A stretch of 45,707 nucleotides of DNA from a virus: IMG/VR virus record IMGVR_UViG_3300017917_003135, positions 1 to 45,707 of that record; one strand, written 5' to 3'. The translations under genes and the position numbers were made by a program. Within the stretch, counting starts at the first letter, position 1. Every line of letters starts with the position of its first letter. Below, piece after piece: positions 7,683 to 15,070 of this stretch. Below the pieces are notes generated by a model. The model saw nothing but the letters and a program-made list of their open reading frames with translations. It was not told the origin of the DNA and did not search any database.

Positions 7683-9017
7683 ATGACTATATCTAAAGCC
7701 CATTGGAATACAGAGGGCGAAGCACTTCGCCTTTCAATGCCTTTTAGTAAGGTAGATAAAGAGAGACGCACAGTCTCAGGTTTTGCCACACTTGATAACG
7801 TAGATAAACAAGATGATATTGTAACAACAGAGGCAAGTCTAAAAGCATTTAAAAAATTTCGTGGAAACATTCGTGAAATGCATCAACCATCTGCAGTAGG
7901 TAAAATGGTTTCATTTAAAGAAGATAAATATTATGATCAAGATTCAGAAAAAATGTATAGTGGAGTTTTAGTTTCTGCATACATTTCAAAAGGCGCACAA
8001 GATGCATGGGAAAAAGTTTTAGACGGAACATATACTGGTTTTTCAATTGGTGGAAGAATGAATAAATGGGACGATGCTTATGATGAAAAAATGGATAAGC
8101 AAATTAGAATTATTAAAGATTATGATTTAGTTGAATTGTCATTAGTTGATAGTCCAGCAAATCAATTTGCAAATATTGTTTCGGTAGAAAAGGTTGATGG
8201 TATTGATGTTATTAAAGGTATGGACACAGTTATTGAAAATGTTTTTTGGGATAAAGAAACTGGAATTGTAATGGTTTCAGAGAACGAATCAGAAGTTAGC
8301 CCAACTAATGGAAATCAAATGCAAAATATAGGTTTCGTTGAAAAAACAGACAACGAGAAAACAAGCATGATCAAATTCTTAGTGGAAAGTGCTAAAGGCA
8401 CCAATACTTCTAAGATACAAAAGGAGGCAAATCCTATGGCAAAATCAACAAAAAATACAACAGCAGAAATCGTTGAGAAGACTGATGTTGTTGTTGAAGA
8501 TGTTCAGGTCGCTCCACAGGCAGAAGCCACAGTCGAAACTGCTGAAGTTACAAAATCAGAAGAAATTGTAGCAGAGGCAATTCCAGCAAACGATCAAACT
8601 ATTACAACAGAAGTTGCTAAAACTGAAGAAGTTAAAGCAGATGAAGTTGTTAAGTCTGAGACCGTGGCAGAGGAAGTAAAGACTGAAGAGGTATCTAAGT
8701 CTGACGAAGTAATTGCAGATGCAGTTACAGAAATCAAAAACACTCTTACATCAGCCTTTAGCGATCTAGTTGCAACCGTTAAGTCTCTACAAGAGCAGGT
8801 AAATGCAATAACAAAATCTGTTGATGCAGTTTCACAAGAAGTTACTGCAGCAAAAGATGAATTTAATGAGTTTGGAAAGCGTGTTGACGCAGTAGAAGCA
8901 GATACAGCATTCCGAAAGTCTGGAGATCTCGGCGAGATTATTCAGGAACAACCAGCAATGGTTGAAAAATCCCTATGGGGCGGTCGTTTCCTCAAAACAG
9001 CCGACTTATTTCGATAA
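7683..9017 (+). CDS. Prohead protease fused in frame to scaffold
   Basis: The 444-residue protein has two parts. Residues 1 to about 170 form a U35/XkdF-like prohead protease: VSGFATLDNVDKQDDIV, His67 in REMHQPS, Ser121 in GFSIGG, then DYDLVELSLVDSPANQFANI. His67 and Ser121 are the probable catalytic pair, with an acidic residue near 151-156. This enzyme cuts scaffold and capsid N-termini during head maturation. From about residue 252 the chain becomes Glu/Lys/Val/Ala-rich with repeated VxKSEEV-type units, then a coiled coil (about residues 345-410), as expected of a scaffold. A strong internal ribosome site makes the scaffold part available separately (see 8436-9017). The frame ends just before the major capsid gene. 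Confidence 0.88.
   Translation: MTISKAHWNTEGEALRLSMPFSKVDKERRTVSGFATLDNVDKQDDIVTTEASLKAFKKFRGNIREMHQPSAVGKMVSFKEDKYYDQDSEKMYSGVLVSAYISKGAQDAWEKVLDGTYTGFSIGGRMNKWDDAYDEKMDKQIRIIKDYDLVELSLVDSPANQFANIVSVEKVDGIDVIKGMDTVIENVFWDKETGIVMVSENESEVSPTNGNQMQNIGFVEKTDNEKTSMIKFLVESAKGTNTSKIQKEANPMAKSTKNTTAEIVEKTDVVVEDVQVAPQAEATVETAEVTKSEEIVAEAIPANDQTITTEVAKTEEVKADEVVKSETVAEEVKTEEVSKSDEVIADAVTEIKNTLTSAFSDLVATVKSLQEQVNAITKSVDAVSQEVTAAKDEFNEFGKRVDAVEADTAFRKSGDLGEIIQEQPAMVEKSLWGGRFLKTADLFR
8421..8427 (+). promoter_or_regulatory. Internal Shine-Dalgarno site for nested scaffold
   Basis: AAGGAGG lies inside the protease/scaffold gene, eight bases before an in-frame ATG at 8436. It is among the strongest ribosome sites in the window, whereas the parent gene's own start has none. 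This fits abundant scaffold production from a second start. Confidence 0.75.
8436..9017 (+). CDS. Nested capsid scaffolding protein (internal in-frame start)
   Basis: Starting at Met252 of the protease frame (MAKSTKNTTAEIVEK), this would yield a 193-residue acidic, helical protein. The first part holds irregular repeats of Lys-Ser/Thr-Glu-Glu-Val (TKSEEIVAEA, AKTEEVKADEV, VKSETVAEEV, VKTEEVSKSDEV). The second part is a coiled coil with heptad-like hydrophobics (IKNTLTSAFSDLVATVKSLQEQV). The arrangement matches known overlapping protease/scaffold pairs such as lambda C/Nu3, where one message gives a little protease-scaffold and much free scaffold. The start call rests on the AAGGAGG sequence and the change in composition exactly there. 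Confidence 0.72.
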   Translation: MAKSTKNTTAEIVEKTDVVVEDVQVAPQAEATVETAEVTKSEEIVAEAIPANDQTITTEVAKTEEVKADEVVKSETVAEEVKTEEVSKSDEVIADAVTEIKNTLTSAFSDLVATVKSLQEQVNAITKSVDAVSQEVTAAKDEFNEFGKRVDAVEADTAFRKSGDLGEIIQEQPAMVEKSLWGGRFLKTADLFR

Positions 9018-9042
9018 GTTTAAATCACTAGGAGGTGTAATA

Positions 9043-10188
9043 ATGTCGGAAGAAATCAAGAAAAATCAGCCAGGTACTTCAGGTAACCTTGGTGGAACTG
9101 CACCAGGCCTTTATCAAGGTCAAGGAGCATTCGCATCAGGATCTGACGCAGCAGCGAACGTACCAGGCAATTACTCCGATGGTGGCGTTATTGGAAATAT
9201 TCCAACAGCACTATCAGGAGTGACAACAGGTCCAAACGCAGTTAACCCTTCAGGTGATGCTGGTAGCGGTATTCTTCGTCCAGAACAAGCACGTCGTTTT
9301 ATCGACTATGTTTGGGATGCAACAGTACTTGCACAGGATGGCCGTCGTGTCACAATGCGTGCTAACACAATGGAACTTGAAAAAGTTAACGTTGGTGAGC
9401 GTGTAATTCGTGCTGCTGCACAAGCAGTTGGCGATTTTACAAACGCTGGCGCAACATTTAGCAAAGTAGAACTTACAACCAAGAAGATTCGTCTAGATTG
9501 GGAAGTTTCTGCAGAAGCACTAGAAGACAATATTGAAGGTGCTGCACTAGAAGACCATATCGTTCGTCTTATGACAAACGCATTTGGTAATGATATTGAA
9601 GATCTAGCCATTAATGGTGATGGATCAACAGGATCATTCCTTTCAATTATGGAAGGTTTCGTTCACAAGGTACAAAATGATGGAGATGCTCATGAAGCAG
9701 AAGTTACAGTAACAGACAATGCTTGGACAACTCCAGTTATGCAAGACATCATTCTAGCAATGCCACGTAAGTATCGTGCTATCAAGCAGAACCTAAAGTT
9801 CTATGCTGGTACAGATGCTTTCCAAGGTATCGTTAAGAACAATGGTACTCTTGCAGACGCAGTTGCTGAGGCTTTCTCTGGTCAACTACCAGGAAGCACA
9901 CAAGCAAATCGTCAAAACTACCTAGATGGTGTAGGACAAACATTTGGTGGTGCTCGTACCACTCGTGTTCTAGGTGTAGATGTACAAGAAGTTCCTTACT
10001 ACCCAGAAGGATATGTCGATTTGACATTCCCTGCTAACCGTGTATGGGGCTTTCAGAGAGACATCACAGTAAACCGTGAATACCAAGCAAAGAAAGATAC
10101 AGTAGAATACACTGTATTTGTTCGCTTTGGTATCCAATGGGAAGAGCAGGATGCAATTGCATTCGCTGATGCTGCTTCAGATTCCTAA
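9043..10188 (+). CDS. Major capsid protein (HK97 fold)
   Basis: The 381-residue protein forms the capsid shell. The first 85 or so residues are Gly/Ser/Ala-rich and probably disordered or removed. Then follow LRPEQARRFIDYVWDATVLAQ, an E-loop-like stretch (VERVIRAAAQAVGDFTNAG-type), the spine helix segment DWEVSAEALEDNIEGAALEDHIVRLM, and the A/P-domain pattern with NGDGSTGSF and LKFYAGTDAFQ. The C-terminus is DVQEVPYYPEG to FGIQWEEQDAIAFADA. The ATG at 9043 follows GGAGGTG with good spacing, while an upstream in-frame ATG (8962) would overlap the scaffold and lacks a ribosome site. Arg is mostly CGT here, unlike AGA in most neighbours, as expected for the most expressed gene. A terminator follows. 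Confidence 0.93.
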   Translation: MSEEIKKNQPGTSGNLGGTAPGLYQGQGAFASGSDAAANVPGNYSDGGVIGNIPTALSGVTTGPNAVNPSGDAGSGILRPEQARRFIDYVWDATVLAQDGRRVTMRANTMELEKVNVGERVIRAAAQAVGDFTNAGATFSKVELTTKKIRLDWEVSAEALEDNIEGAALEDHIVRLMTNAFGNDIEDLAINGDGSTGSFLSIMEGFVHKVQNDGDAHEAEVTVTDNAWTTPVMQDIILAMPRKYRAIKQNLKFYAGTDAFQGIVKNNGTLADAVAEAFSGQLPGSTQANRQNYLDGVGQTFGGARTTRVLGVDVQEVPYYPEGYVDLTFPANRVWGFQRDITVNREYQAKKDTVEYTVFVRFGIQWEEQDAIAFADAASDS

Positions 10189-10203
10189 TCTGTAAACAGT
10201 TTT

Positions 10204-10238
10204 AAGGGGGATGAGAGTTAATTCTCTTGTCCCCCTTT
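10204..10238 (+). terminator. Intrinsic terminator after major capsid gene
   Basis: A GGGGGA...TCCCCC stem extended by GAGAG/CTCT pairing, with two G-T wobbles and a TTAATT loop, is flanked by AA and TTT. It begins 16 bases after the capsid stop. It probably ends or attenuates the capsid message before the connector genes. Confidence 0.75.
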
Positions 10239-10244
10239 CTAATT

Positions 10245-10270
10245 TATAATGATATAATACAACAAGGAGG
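10245..10270 (+). promoter_or_regulatory. Tandem -10 boxes and ribosome site for connector operon
   Basis: TATAAT at 10245-10250 is followed by an extended box TGATATAAT (10250-10258) and AAGGAGG (10264-10270), five bases before the ATG at 10276. Directly after the capsid terminator, this would restart transcription for the head-tail connector genes. Only the upstream box would leave the whole ribosome site in the transcript. Confidence 0.5.
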
Positions 10271-10275
10271 ATACT

Positions 10276-10566
10276 ATGTCTGATGTCAAAGAAAAAAATA
10301 AACAAGCCCTTGGATCAGTTGGGAATGGCATATTTGGCACTGTTACTGTATCTTCAGATTCGATCTCAGAAACAAAAGAAAAAAAAGAAAAAACGGTAAA
10401 AGATTTAGTAGCAATATATTCTCCTAAAAATATATACTGGTCTGGAGTAGGTAAAATTTTAAAAGGATATAATATTGTTGAACGACACAATGCAGAAAAA
10501 TGGATTACTAAGCCAGGAATTAGAATTGCTGATCCTGAAGAGGTAGCAAAGGAGTATGGTCTATAA
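10276..10566 (+). CDS. Small hypothetical protein after capsid gene
   Basis: The 96-residue protein is not assigned to a family. The first 45 residues are Lys/Glu/Ser-rich and probably flexible. The rest is a compact domain: LVAIYSPKNIYWSGVGKILKGYNIV, then NAEKWITKPGIRIADPEEVAKEYGL. This short C-terminal domain could bind the capsid or connector. It starts the transcription unit after the capsid terminator, and its stop lies one base before the next gene's ATG. A head accessory or decoration role is possible but not shown. Confidence 0.65.
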   Translation: MSDVKEKNKQALGSVGNGIFGTVTVSSDSISETKEKKEKTVKDLVAIYSPKNIYWSGVGKILKGYNIVERHNAEKWITKPGIRIADPEEVAKEYGL

Positions 10567-10567
10567 A

Positions 10568-11476
10568 ATGGACATTTTAAGAGTACCTGTATACCCAAAG
10601 TTAACTACTTGGGATGTACCAGAAGCAAACTCTGACTATACAATTTATGTTGAGGATTTGGTAGATCACGTAATGGAGAGTTCAAATGTTACATCTACAG
10701 CAAATTCTAAGGTTACTTATACATTTGATCAATCAGACTTATTGATAGATAGAAAGTTTTTATTTCAAATTTTAGATGAAGATGAAAATATTGTTGTAGA
10801 AGACGTTATTGACATTACAAGGCCATATGTAGACCCGAACTCTTTAGGTTCTACTGCTTCAGAAATTGCCGAATATACACAATTAGAAATGGTTGCTAGA
10901 TCAATAATTGATACTATTGTTTATGACGGTTTCTATAATTCGAAGCAGGTCGTACAAGGAGTGGGACAAGGATCAGATTATTTTAGCATTTGGAAAGATT
11001 TTAACAAGATATTAAAAGTTTACGAAAACAATGTTTTAATTTTTGATTTTGAAACCCCAGGTGACAATTTGTATTCATTCAATATTACAGCGGATAACTC
11101 TGGTGTTCAACGTGTTTTTGATTCAGAGTATAACCGTGTTGAGCAAGGATCAATTGTTTTACCACCAGCCTATGGCGATTTAGGTTCGGTTGGTAGCGGA
11201 AGAATTGTTGATTTTCCAAGAGGATATGATTATATATTTGTGTTGGATGCTGGCTATAAAACAGTTCCTGCTGATGTTGAATATGCAACAAAATTACTAA
11301 TTGAAGATTTGAAATGCGGTAAGTTAGATTATTATAAGCGATATGTAACATCATATAATACAGATCAATATAAAATTCAGTTTGATAAAAGTATTTTGGA
11401 TGGAACTGGAAATATGATAGTTGATAAGATTTTAGATAAATATTTAAAAAACATTAGTAGGCCAGGTGTGATTTAA
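10568..11476 (+). CDS. Putative head-tail adaptor protein
   Basis: The 302-residue protein occupies the adaptor position after the capsid gene. The N-terminal 100 residues are beta-rich (VPVYPKLTTWDVPEANSDYTIY). The rest resembles helical connector proteins: STASEIAEYTQLEMVARSIIDTIVYDGFY, a beta insert, then VPADVEYATKLLIEDLKCGKLDYYKRYV and a C-terminal helix. In gp6-like adaptors a similar 'P-x-DI-x-x-A' helix packs on the portal. The ATG at 10568 is chosen because GGAG at 10551-10554 is suitably spaced from it and too close to the in-frame ATG at 10556. The stop overlaps the next ATG (TAATG). Confidence 0.6.
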   Translation: MDILRVPVYPKLTTWDVPEANSDYTIYVEDLVDHVMESSNVTSTANSKVTYTFDQSDLLIDRKFLFQILDEDENIVVEDVIDITRPYVDPNSLGSTASEIAEYTQLEMVARSIIDTIVYDGFYNSKQVVQGVGQGSDYFSIWKDFNKILKVYENNVLIFDFETPGDNLYSFNITADNSGVQRVFDSEYNRVEQGSIVLPPAYGDLGSVGSGRIVDFPRGYDYIFVLDAGYKTVPADVEYATKLLIEDLKCGKLDYYKRYVTSYNTDQYKIQFDKSILDGTGNMIVDKILDKYLKNISRPGVI

Positions 11477-11922
11477 TGATATGCGAACCAAACGACTTTA
11501 TTCATCCAATGTGTGCAGATGTTTATTATTCAATAAGTACACAGGGTAGTTTTGGTGAAATAAAAAAAGAATGGTTATTAGATAGAACTATAGCCTGTAA
11601 TGCTGTTCCATCTGCAAGAAAAAATATTGAAGAATTAGATCCTAAAATGATTGCACAACTTAATAATAAATTAAACTCTAGGTCTTTAACCGATTTAAGA
11701 ATTTCATCATTAGGAAAATCCTACGCCATTACAGATATACTTATTACTAATGTTAGAGATAGACATGAAAATTTAATTTATAAAGAGACTGCAGGCATAA
11801 GATCTGGAAAAGGAACTATTTATGAAATTGCTACCATACAGCCTTTTACTGGACCATTTGGAAATGTAGAGTCTTATCAAATGGTATGGAGACGCACTGA
11901 AAGTCAGGCATCGGTAGACTAA
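11476..11922 (+). CDS. Putative head-tail stopper/connector protein
   Basis: The 148-residue protein lies second in the connector block and is overlapped at both ends by neighbouring start/stop codons. It contains CADVYYSISTQGSFGEIKKEW, then LRISSLGKSYAITDILITNVRD, then a C-terminal beta segment ending YQMVWRRTESQ. The beta-barrel-like pattern, size and position fit head-closure (stopper) proteins, which gate DNA at the neck. No diagnostic motif is present, so the role is from position. Confidence 0.5.
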   Translation: MICEPNDFIHPMCADVYYSISTQGSFGEIKKEWLLDRTIACNAVPSARKNIEELDPKMIAQLNNKLNSRSLTDLRISSLGKSYAITDILITNVRDRHENLIYKETAGIRSGKGTIYEIATIQPFTGPFGNVESYQMVWRRTESQASVD

Positions 11923-12599
11923 TGCGTATTAGATTAAATACTCTAGCATTTGAAAAACAATTAGATAATTTAGTTGATTATTCTTTGGGTTTTTTAGAAG
12001 GCGCCGAATCTGGCAAAAAAATATTTTTAGATAATTTAGGTAAAGGAACAGTAGAAGCATTAAAACTATACATTGATGCAATGGCAAGAAGCAATCCACA
12101 ATCTTTACATCATGTTTATGAATGGTACAAAACTGGAAATAGAGATGGTAGGTTATTTGATGTTCAATATAGAGTAAGTAACATTGGATTATCAATAGAT
12201 TCAAATTTTAGACAATCTAGTTCTATTCAATCTGGTTCTTATGAACCTTTTTATAATAAAGCAAAAATAATGGAAAATGGGGTTCCAGTTGTTATTAGAC
12301 CAAAAGGAAATAACCCTTTAGTCTTTCAAGATAATGGAGTTACAGTATTTACTAAAAAAACTATAGTAAATCAATTTCCTGGGGGGAAAGAAGTTCAGGG
12401 CAGTTACGAAAAAACCTTTGATACTTTTATTACTAAATATTTTGCTCAATCATTTTTAACATCAACAGGGCTTTATGATTATTTAAGTAATCCACAAATA
12501 TATAAGAAAAATTTTAATGCGGGAATTAAAATAGGTAAGTCAGTTGGTCAATCAACTGGATTTAGATGGATAACTAATGCAAAAGTTGAGGTAGAATAG
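11922..12599 (+). CDS. Putative neck/tail-completion protein (HK97 gp10-like position)
   Basis: The 225-residue protein is third in the connector block. The N-terminal half is helical (LAFEKQLDNLVDYSLGFLEGAESGKKIFLDN), with a His/Tyr-rich middle (PQSLHHVYEWYKTG). The C-terminal half has alternating strands and helices, including PGGKEVQGSYEKTFDTFITKYFAQSFL. The opening helix followed by 'leaving-group' beta strands is reminiscent of HK97 gp10-type tail-joining proteins, but it is longer than usual. The assignment is from synteny, with no catalytic features. Confidence 0.5.
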   Translation: MRIRLNTLAFEKQLDNLVDYSLGFLEGAESGKKIFLDNLGKGTVEALKLYIDAMARSNPQSLHHVYEWYKTGNRDGRLFDVQYRVSNIGLSIDSNFRQSSSIQSGSYEPFYNKAKIMENGVPVVIRPKGNNPLVFQDNGVTVFTKKTIVNQFPGGKEVQGSYEKTFDTFITKYFAQSFLTSTGLYDYLSNPQIYKKNFNAGIKIGKSVGQSTGFRWITNAKVEVE

Positions 12600-12603
12600 T
12601 AAT

Positions 12604-13212
12604 ATGGCTACAGTTACAGAAAAATTTGATTTTCCTCCAAGATATATTAATTACTATTTACATGAATTATTAAGTTCTTATGATGATATAAATATGGCAC
12701 AAAGTCCAGGAATTAATGGGTATATTCCATTTTCTCCAGCAGGGGTATATTCTGATCTTGATGCTTTTTATCAAAACCTTCAGTCTAAGGCAGAGTTTTC
12801 AGGTAATTTACCAGCAGTGCTATTTTACGATAGAATGATTAGATTAAGAAACTCACCATTTTATGTAGGGAAAAGAGAACAAACCCTTTATACAATTTTT
12901 GCTAGAACAGAGGACGCACATAAGATAGGCATGGTGCTTTCACAAGTTTTAGATAGAGAGGATGCATCTGGCCAAGATTTAAATGAATGGATTAATAATA
13001 ATAGAGATTGGCTATCTGCTCCAGTTGGAACTCAAGTTGGAACTAAATTTGGTGCAGGGCTTCCAATGAAGGTGTTTTTTAGAAATATGAGGGTTTTTCA
13101 AGTAGATGAATCTAGAGATTTAATAGAATTAAATACATATAGGGGTGGCACTATGCACAAATATATAGTTGAATATGACTACCACCTAAAAGACAACCCT
13201 GAATTCTTATAA
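12604..13212 (+). CDS. Putative tail terminator protein
   Basis: The 202-residue protein lies immediately before the tail tube gene, where siphoviruses encode the tail terminator that caps the finished tail. Visible features are FPPRYINYYLHELLSSYDDINM, a central segment LPAVLFYDRMIRLRNSPFYVGKREQTLYTIFARTEDAHKIGMVLSQVLDRED, and a C-terminal strand YIVEYDYHLKDNPEFL. The strand-helix-strand middle resembles tail terminator folds. The function is positional. Confidence 0.5.
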   Translation: MATVTEKFDFPPRYINYYLHELLSSYDDINMAQSPGINGYIPFSPAGVYSDLDAFYQNLQSKAEFSGNLPAVLFYDRMIRLRNSPFYVGKREQTLYTIFARTEDAHKIGMVLSQVLDREDASGQDLNEWINNNRDWLSAPVGTQVGTKFGAGLPMKVFFRNMRVFQVDESRDLIELNTYRGGTMHKYIVEYDYHLKDNPEFL

Positions 13213-13223
13213 TAAAAAGGCTG

Positions 13224-13229
13224 TATAAT
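13224..13229 (+). promoter_or_regulatory. -10 box for tail tube gene with about 50-base leader
   Basis: TATAAT lies 12 bases after the preceding stop. The leader between it and the ATG at 13283 ends with the ribosome site AGAGGTGA. No good -35 is seen 17 bases upstream. A separate promoter fits high tail-tube expression. Confidence 0.45.
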
Positions 13230-13282
13230 TATGGCGAGGAAACAAATCGTCCATATATTAACCAAAAAAAGAGGTGAAATAA

Positions 13283-13927
13283 ATGGCATATACAAGAGGT
13301 ACATCTAGCGATATTATCGTTGGCGCTGCTGCACTGTTTACAGCAGATAGTACATTGACACCAGGCACTGTCCCTGCGTTTGTATCGACTCAGTCTTATA
13401 AAGAGACTTTGTCTAATTCAGCAAATATTGCTGCTGGAATTGAAAACGTTGGTTACACAAGCAATGGTATCGAAATCACATTCCAACCTGATTTCGGTGA
13501 AGTACAGGTAGACCAGATTCTTGACGTTGCTAAACTCTACAAACAAGGAATGCAGGTAACTCTTGCTACCTCTTTTGCAGAAGCAACTTTAGAAAATCTA
13601 TTATTCTCAATTGCAGGTCAAAGTGATGATCTATCAGGAACCAAATCAACTTCAGCAGGACGAACACTTAATCTTGCATCAGGTGATATTGGAGAATGTC
13701 CAGTAGAACGTGCTTTAATTGCAGTTGGACCAGGAACTGGTGACTGTGAAGATTCATCATCTGTTGAGCGTGTTTATGTTGCATATCGTGCACTTTCTAT
13801 CGAAAATGTTACTGTATCAGCAAAGCGTGACACTGCAACAATGTTTGATGTTACATTCCGTCTTCTACCAGAAGATACTTCTGGATCTTACGGAAAGATT
13901 ATTGACCGTACAGTTCAGAGTTCATAA
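13283..13927 (+). CDS. Major tail (tube) protein
   Basis: The 214-residue protein would polymerise as rings into the tail tube. It begins MAYTRGTSSDIIVGAAALF and has the beta-rich pattern of siphovirus tube proteins: YKETLSNSANIAAGIENVGYTSNGIEITFQPDFGEVQVDQ, then a helix LEDV-type segment (QILDVAKLYKQGMQVTLAT), and later YRALSIENVTVSAKRDTATMFDVTFRLLPE. It sits between the tail terminator and the tail assembly chaperones, has a strong ribosome site, uses CGT for Arg, and is followed by a strong terminator. All are usual for the tube gene. Confidence 0.85.
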   Translation: MAYTRGTSSDIIVGAAALFTADSTLTPGTVPAFVSTQSYKETLSNSANIAAGIENVGYTSNGIEITFQPDFGEVQVDQILDVAKLYKQGMQVTLATSFAEATLENLLFSIAGQSDDLSGTKSTSAGRTLNLASGDIGECPVERALIAVGPGTGDCEDSSSVERVYVAYRALSIENVTVSAKRDTATMFDVTFRLLPEDTSGSYGKIIDRTVQSS

Positions 13928-13946
13928 TACTTGACAAATAATAAAA

Positions 13947-13977
13947 AGCCTACTGGTTAAACTGGTAGGCTTTTTTT
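13947..13977 (+). terminator. Intrinsic terminator after tail tube gene
   Basis: AGCCTACTGGT pairs with ACTGGTAGGCT in an 11-pair stem with two G-T wobbles and a three-base loop. It is preceded by AAAAA and followed by TTTTTTT. It should end the abundant tail-tube message. The next promoter starts inside its T tract. Confidence 0.85.
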
Positions 13978-13985
13978 GATATAAT
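13977..13985 (+). promoter_or_regulatory. Extended -10 promoter (TGATATAAT), leaderless start
   Basis: TGATATAAT begins on the last T of the terminator and ends six bases before the ATG at 13992. No ribosome site precedes this ATG. Initiation about seven bases past the box would fall on the A of ATG, giving a leaderless message for the long tail assembly chaperone. Confidence 0.55.
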
Positions 13986-13991
13986 AGATTG

Positions 13992-14672
13992 ATGCCAACA
14001 ACAGTATATGAAGTCAAAAATATCTATACTTTTGATGGAGAAGAAATTGAAATATCTCCTTTAAAAATAAAATATTTAAGAGAATTTATGACAAATTTTG
14101 AACCCATTAAACAATCAAAGGGTGATGATGAGTCTATATCTATTTTAGTAAAATGTGCTCAGATAGCAATGAAACAATTTAATCCTTCATTATCTAGATC
14201 TTTAGAAAATATAGAAGATAATTTTGATCTACCAACTATATACGAAATTGTGGATATTGGTGCAGGTATAAAAATTAATCAAAAATCTGAAGAGTCAGTA
14301 AAAAATCAAGCAATTGATAGTGGTCAAACATGGGATAGTCTAGATTTAGTAAAATTAGAGTCAGAAGCATTTTTATTAGGAATCTGGAAAGACTATAATG
14401 AACTTGAATCTTCAATATCTATGCCAGAATTAATGGCCATTCTTGAGTCAAAAAGAGAAATGGATTATGAAGAAAAAAAGTTTTTGGCTGCAATTCAAGG
14501 GGTAGATATTGAAAAAAATAAACCAAAAGAAGAAGATGCTTGGACAAAATTAAAAAATAAAGTATTTAATGAAGGAAGAGACGATAACGACATTTTATCT
14601 TTCAAGGGTGCAAAAGCAGCACGTGCAGGTTTTGGTATCGGCATGGGGCTAGATTACGAAAATTTAACCTAA
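13992..14672 (+). CDS. Tail assembly chaperone, long form
   Basis: The 226-residue protein is placed between tail tube and tape measure, the site of gpG/gpGT-type chaperones that coat the tape measure during tail assembly. Its first 85 residues (FDGEEIEISPLKIKYLREFM to NFDLPTIYEIVDIGAG) align throughout with the product of the next gene. The remaining 140 residues are extra and end in a Gly/Ala-rich tail (KGAKAARAGFGIGMGLDYENLT), like a gpT extension. The ATG at 13992 is preferred over a TTG three bases earlier because of the promoter spacing. Confidence 0.72.
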   Translation: MPTTVYEVKNIYTFDGEEIEISPLKIKYLREFMTNFEPIKQSKGDDESISILVKCAQIAMKQFNPSLSRSLENIEDNFDLPTIYEIVDIGAGIKINQKSEESVKNQAIDSGQTWDSLDLVKLESEAFLLGIWKDYNELESSISMPELMAILESKREMDYEEKKFLAAIQGVDIEKNKPKEEDAWTKLKNKVFNEGRDDNDILSFKGAKAARAGFGIGMGLDYENLT

Positions 14673-14688
14673 AAAATAGGCTGTTTCG

Positions 14689-14697
14689 TGCTATAAT
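14689..14697 (+). promoter_or_regulatory. Extended -10 promoter (TGCTATAAT) for short chaperone
   Basis: TGCTATAAT is followed about 20 bases later by AAGGAGG (14717-14723) and the GTG start at 14727. This gives the short chaperone its own promoter and a strong ribosome site, unlike the leaderless long form. Confidence 0.5.
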
Positions 14698-14726
14698 TAC
14701 TATAAACAAATCCTTAAGGAGGAATA

Positions 14727-15047
14727 GTGGCAACAAGCACTAAAGAAAAAATAACATTAATTGATGGAACTCAGATTGAACTTCGTCCACTTAAAATTTC
14801 ATTATTAAGAAAATTTTTAGTTACTTTTGAAGGTATTCAAAAGGTATCAGAAGATAACAATAAGTCTATGGACATTCTGCTAGATTGTGTTCAAATCGCA
14901 ATGGAACAATACAAACCAGAACTCGCTAAAGATAAAGATGCATTGGAAGAAAACCTAGATCTTCCAACTTTATATAAAATTATTGAAGCAGCAAGTGGTA
15001 CAAATTTGGGAGAAAGTAATCTTCTTAATACTGCGCTTGGCAATTAA
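14727..15047 (+). CDS. Tail assembly chaperone, short form
   Basis: The 106-residue protein has a GTG start with AAGGAGG at ideal spacing. It is a paralogue of the N-terminal part of the preceding protein: shared are IELRPLKISLLRKFL / IEISPLKIKYLREFM, the segment DILLDCVQIAMEQYKPEL / SILVKCAQIAMKQFNPSL, and ENLDLPTLYKIIEAASG / DNFDLPTIYEIVDIGAG. It ends soon after, so it corresponds to a gpG-like short chaperone. Many siphoviruses make the short and long forms from one gene by frameshifting. Here they are two genes with separate expression signals. It is followed directly by the tape measure gene. Confidence 0.72.
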   Translation: MATSTKEKITLIDGTQIELRPLKISLLRKFLVTFEGIQKVSEDNNKSMDILLDCVQIAMEQYKPELAKDKDALEENLDLPTLYKIIEAASGTNLGESNLLNTALGN

Positions 15048-15070
15048 TAAAATCTAGGGGGTGCAAATGA

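Noticed and set aside
8389-8571. Out-of-frame open frame rich in Leu/Gln/Lys inside the scaffold region
   Set aside because: It is a shadow of the repetitive scaffold codons, with no ribosome site and no recognisable domain.
8962-9042. Upstream in-frame ATG for the major capsid protein
   Set aside because: It lies inside the scaffold coding region with no Shine-Dalgarno sequence. The ATG at 9043 has GGAGGTG at proper spacing.
13931-13936. Perfect TTGACA upstream of the long chaperone
   Set aside because: It is 43 bases from the TATAAT at 13980, far from the 17-base spacing needed, and lies before the terminator hairpin.
14474-14480. A AAA AAG slip heptamer within the long chaperone gene
   Set aside because: A -1 shift there reaches a stop after about a dozen codons, giving a shortened product, while the zero frame already encodes the long extension. 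No downstream structure was evident, so no programmed frameshift is claimed.
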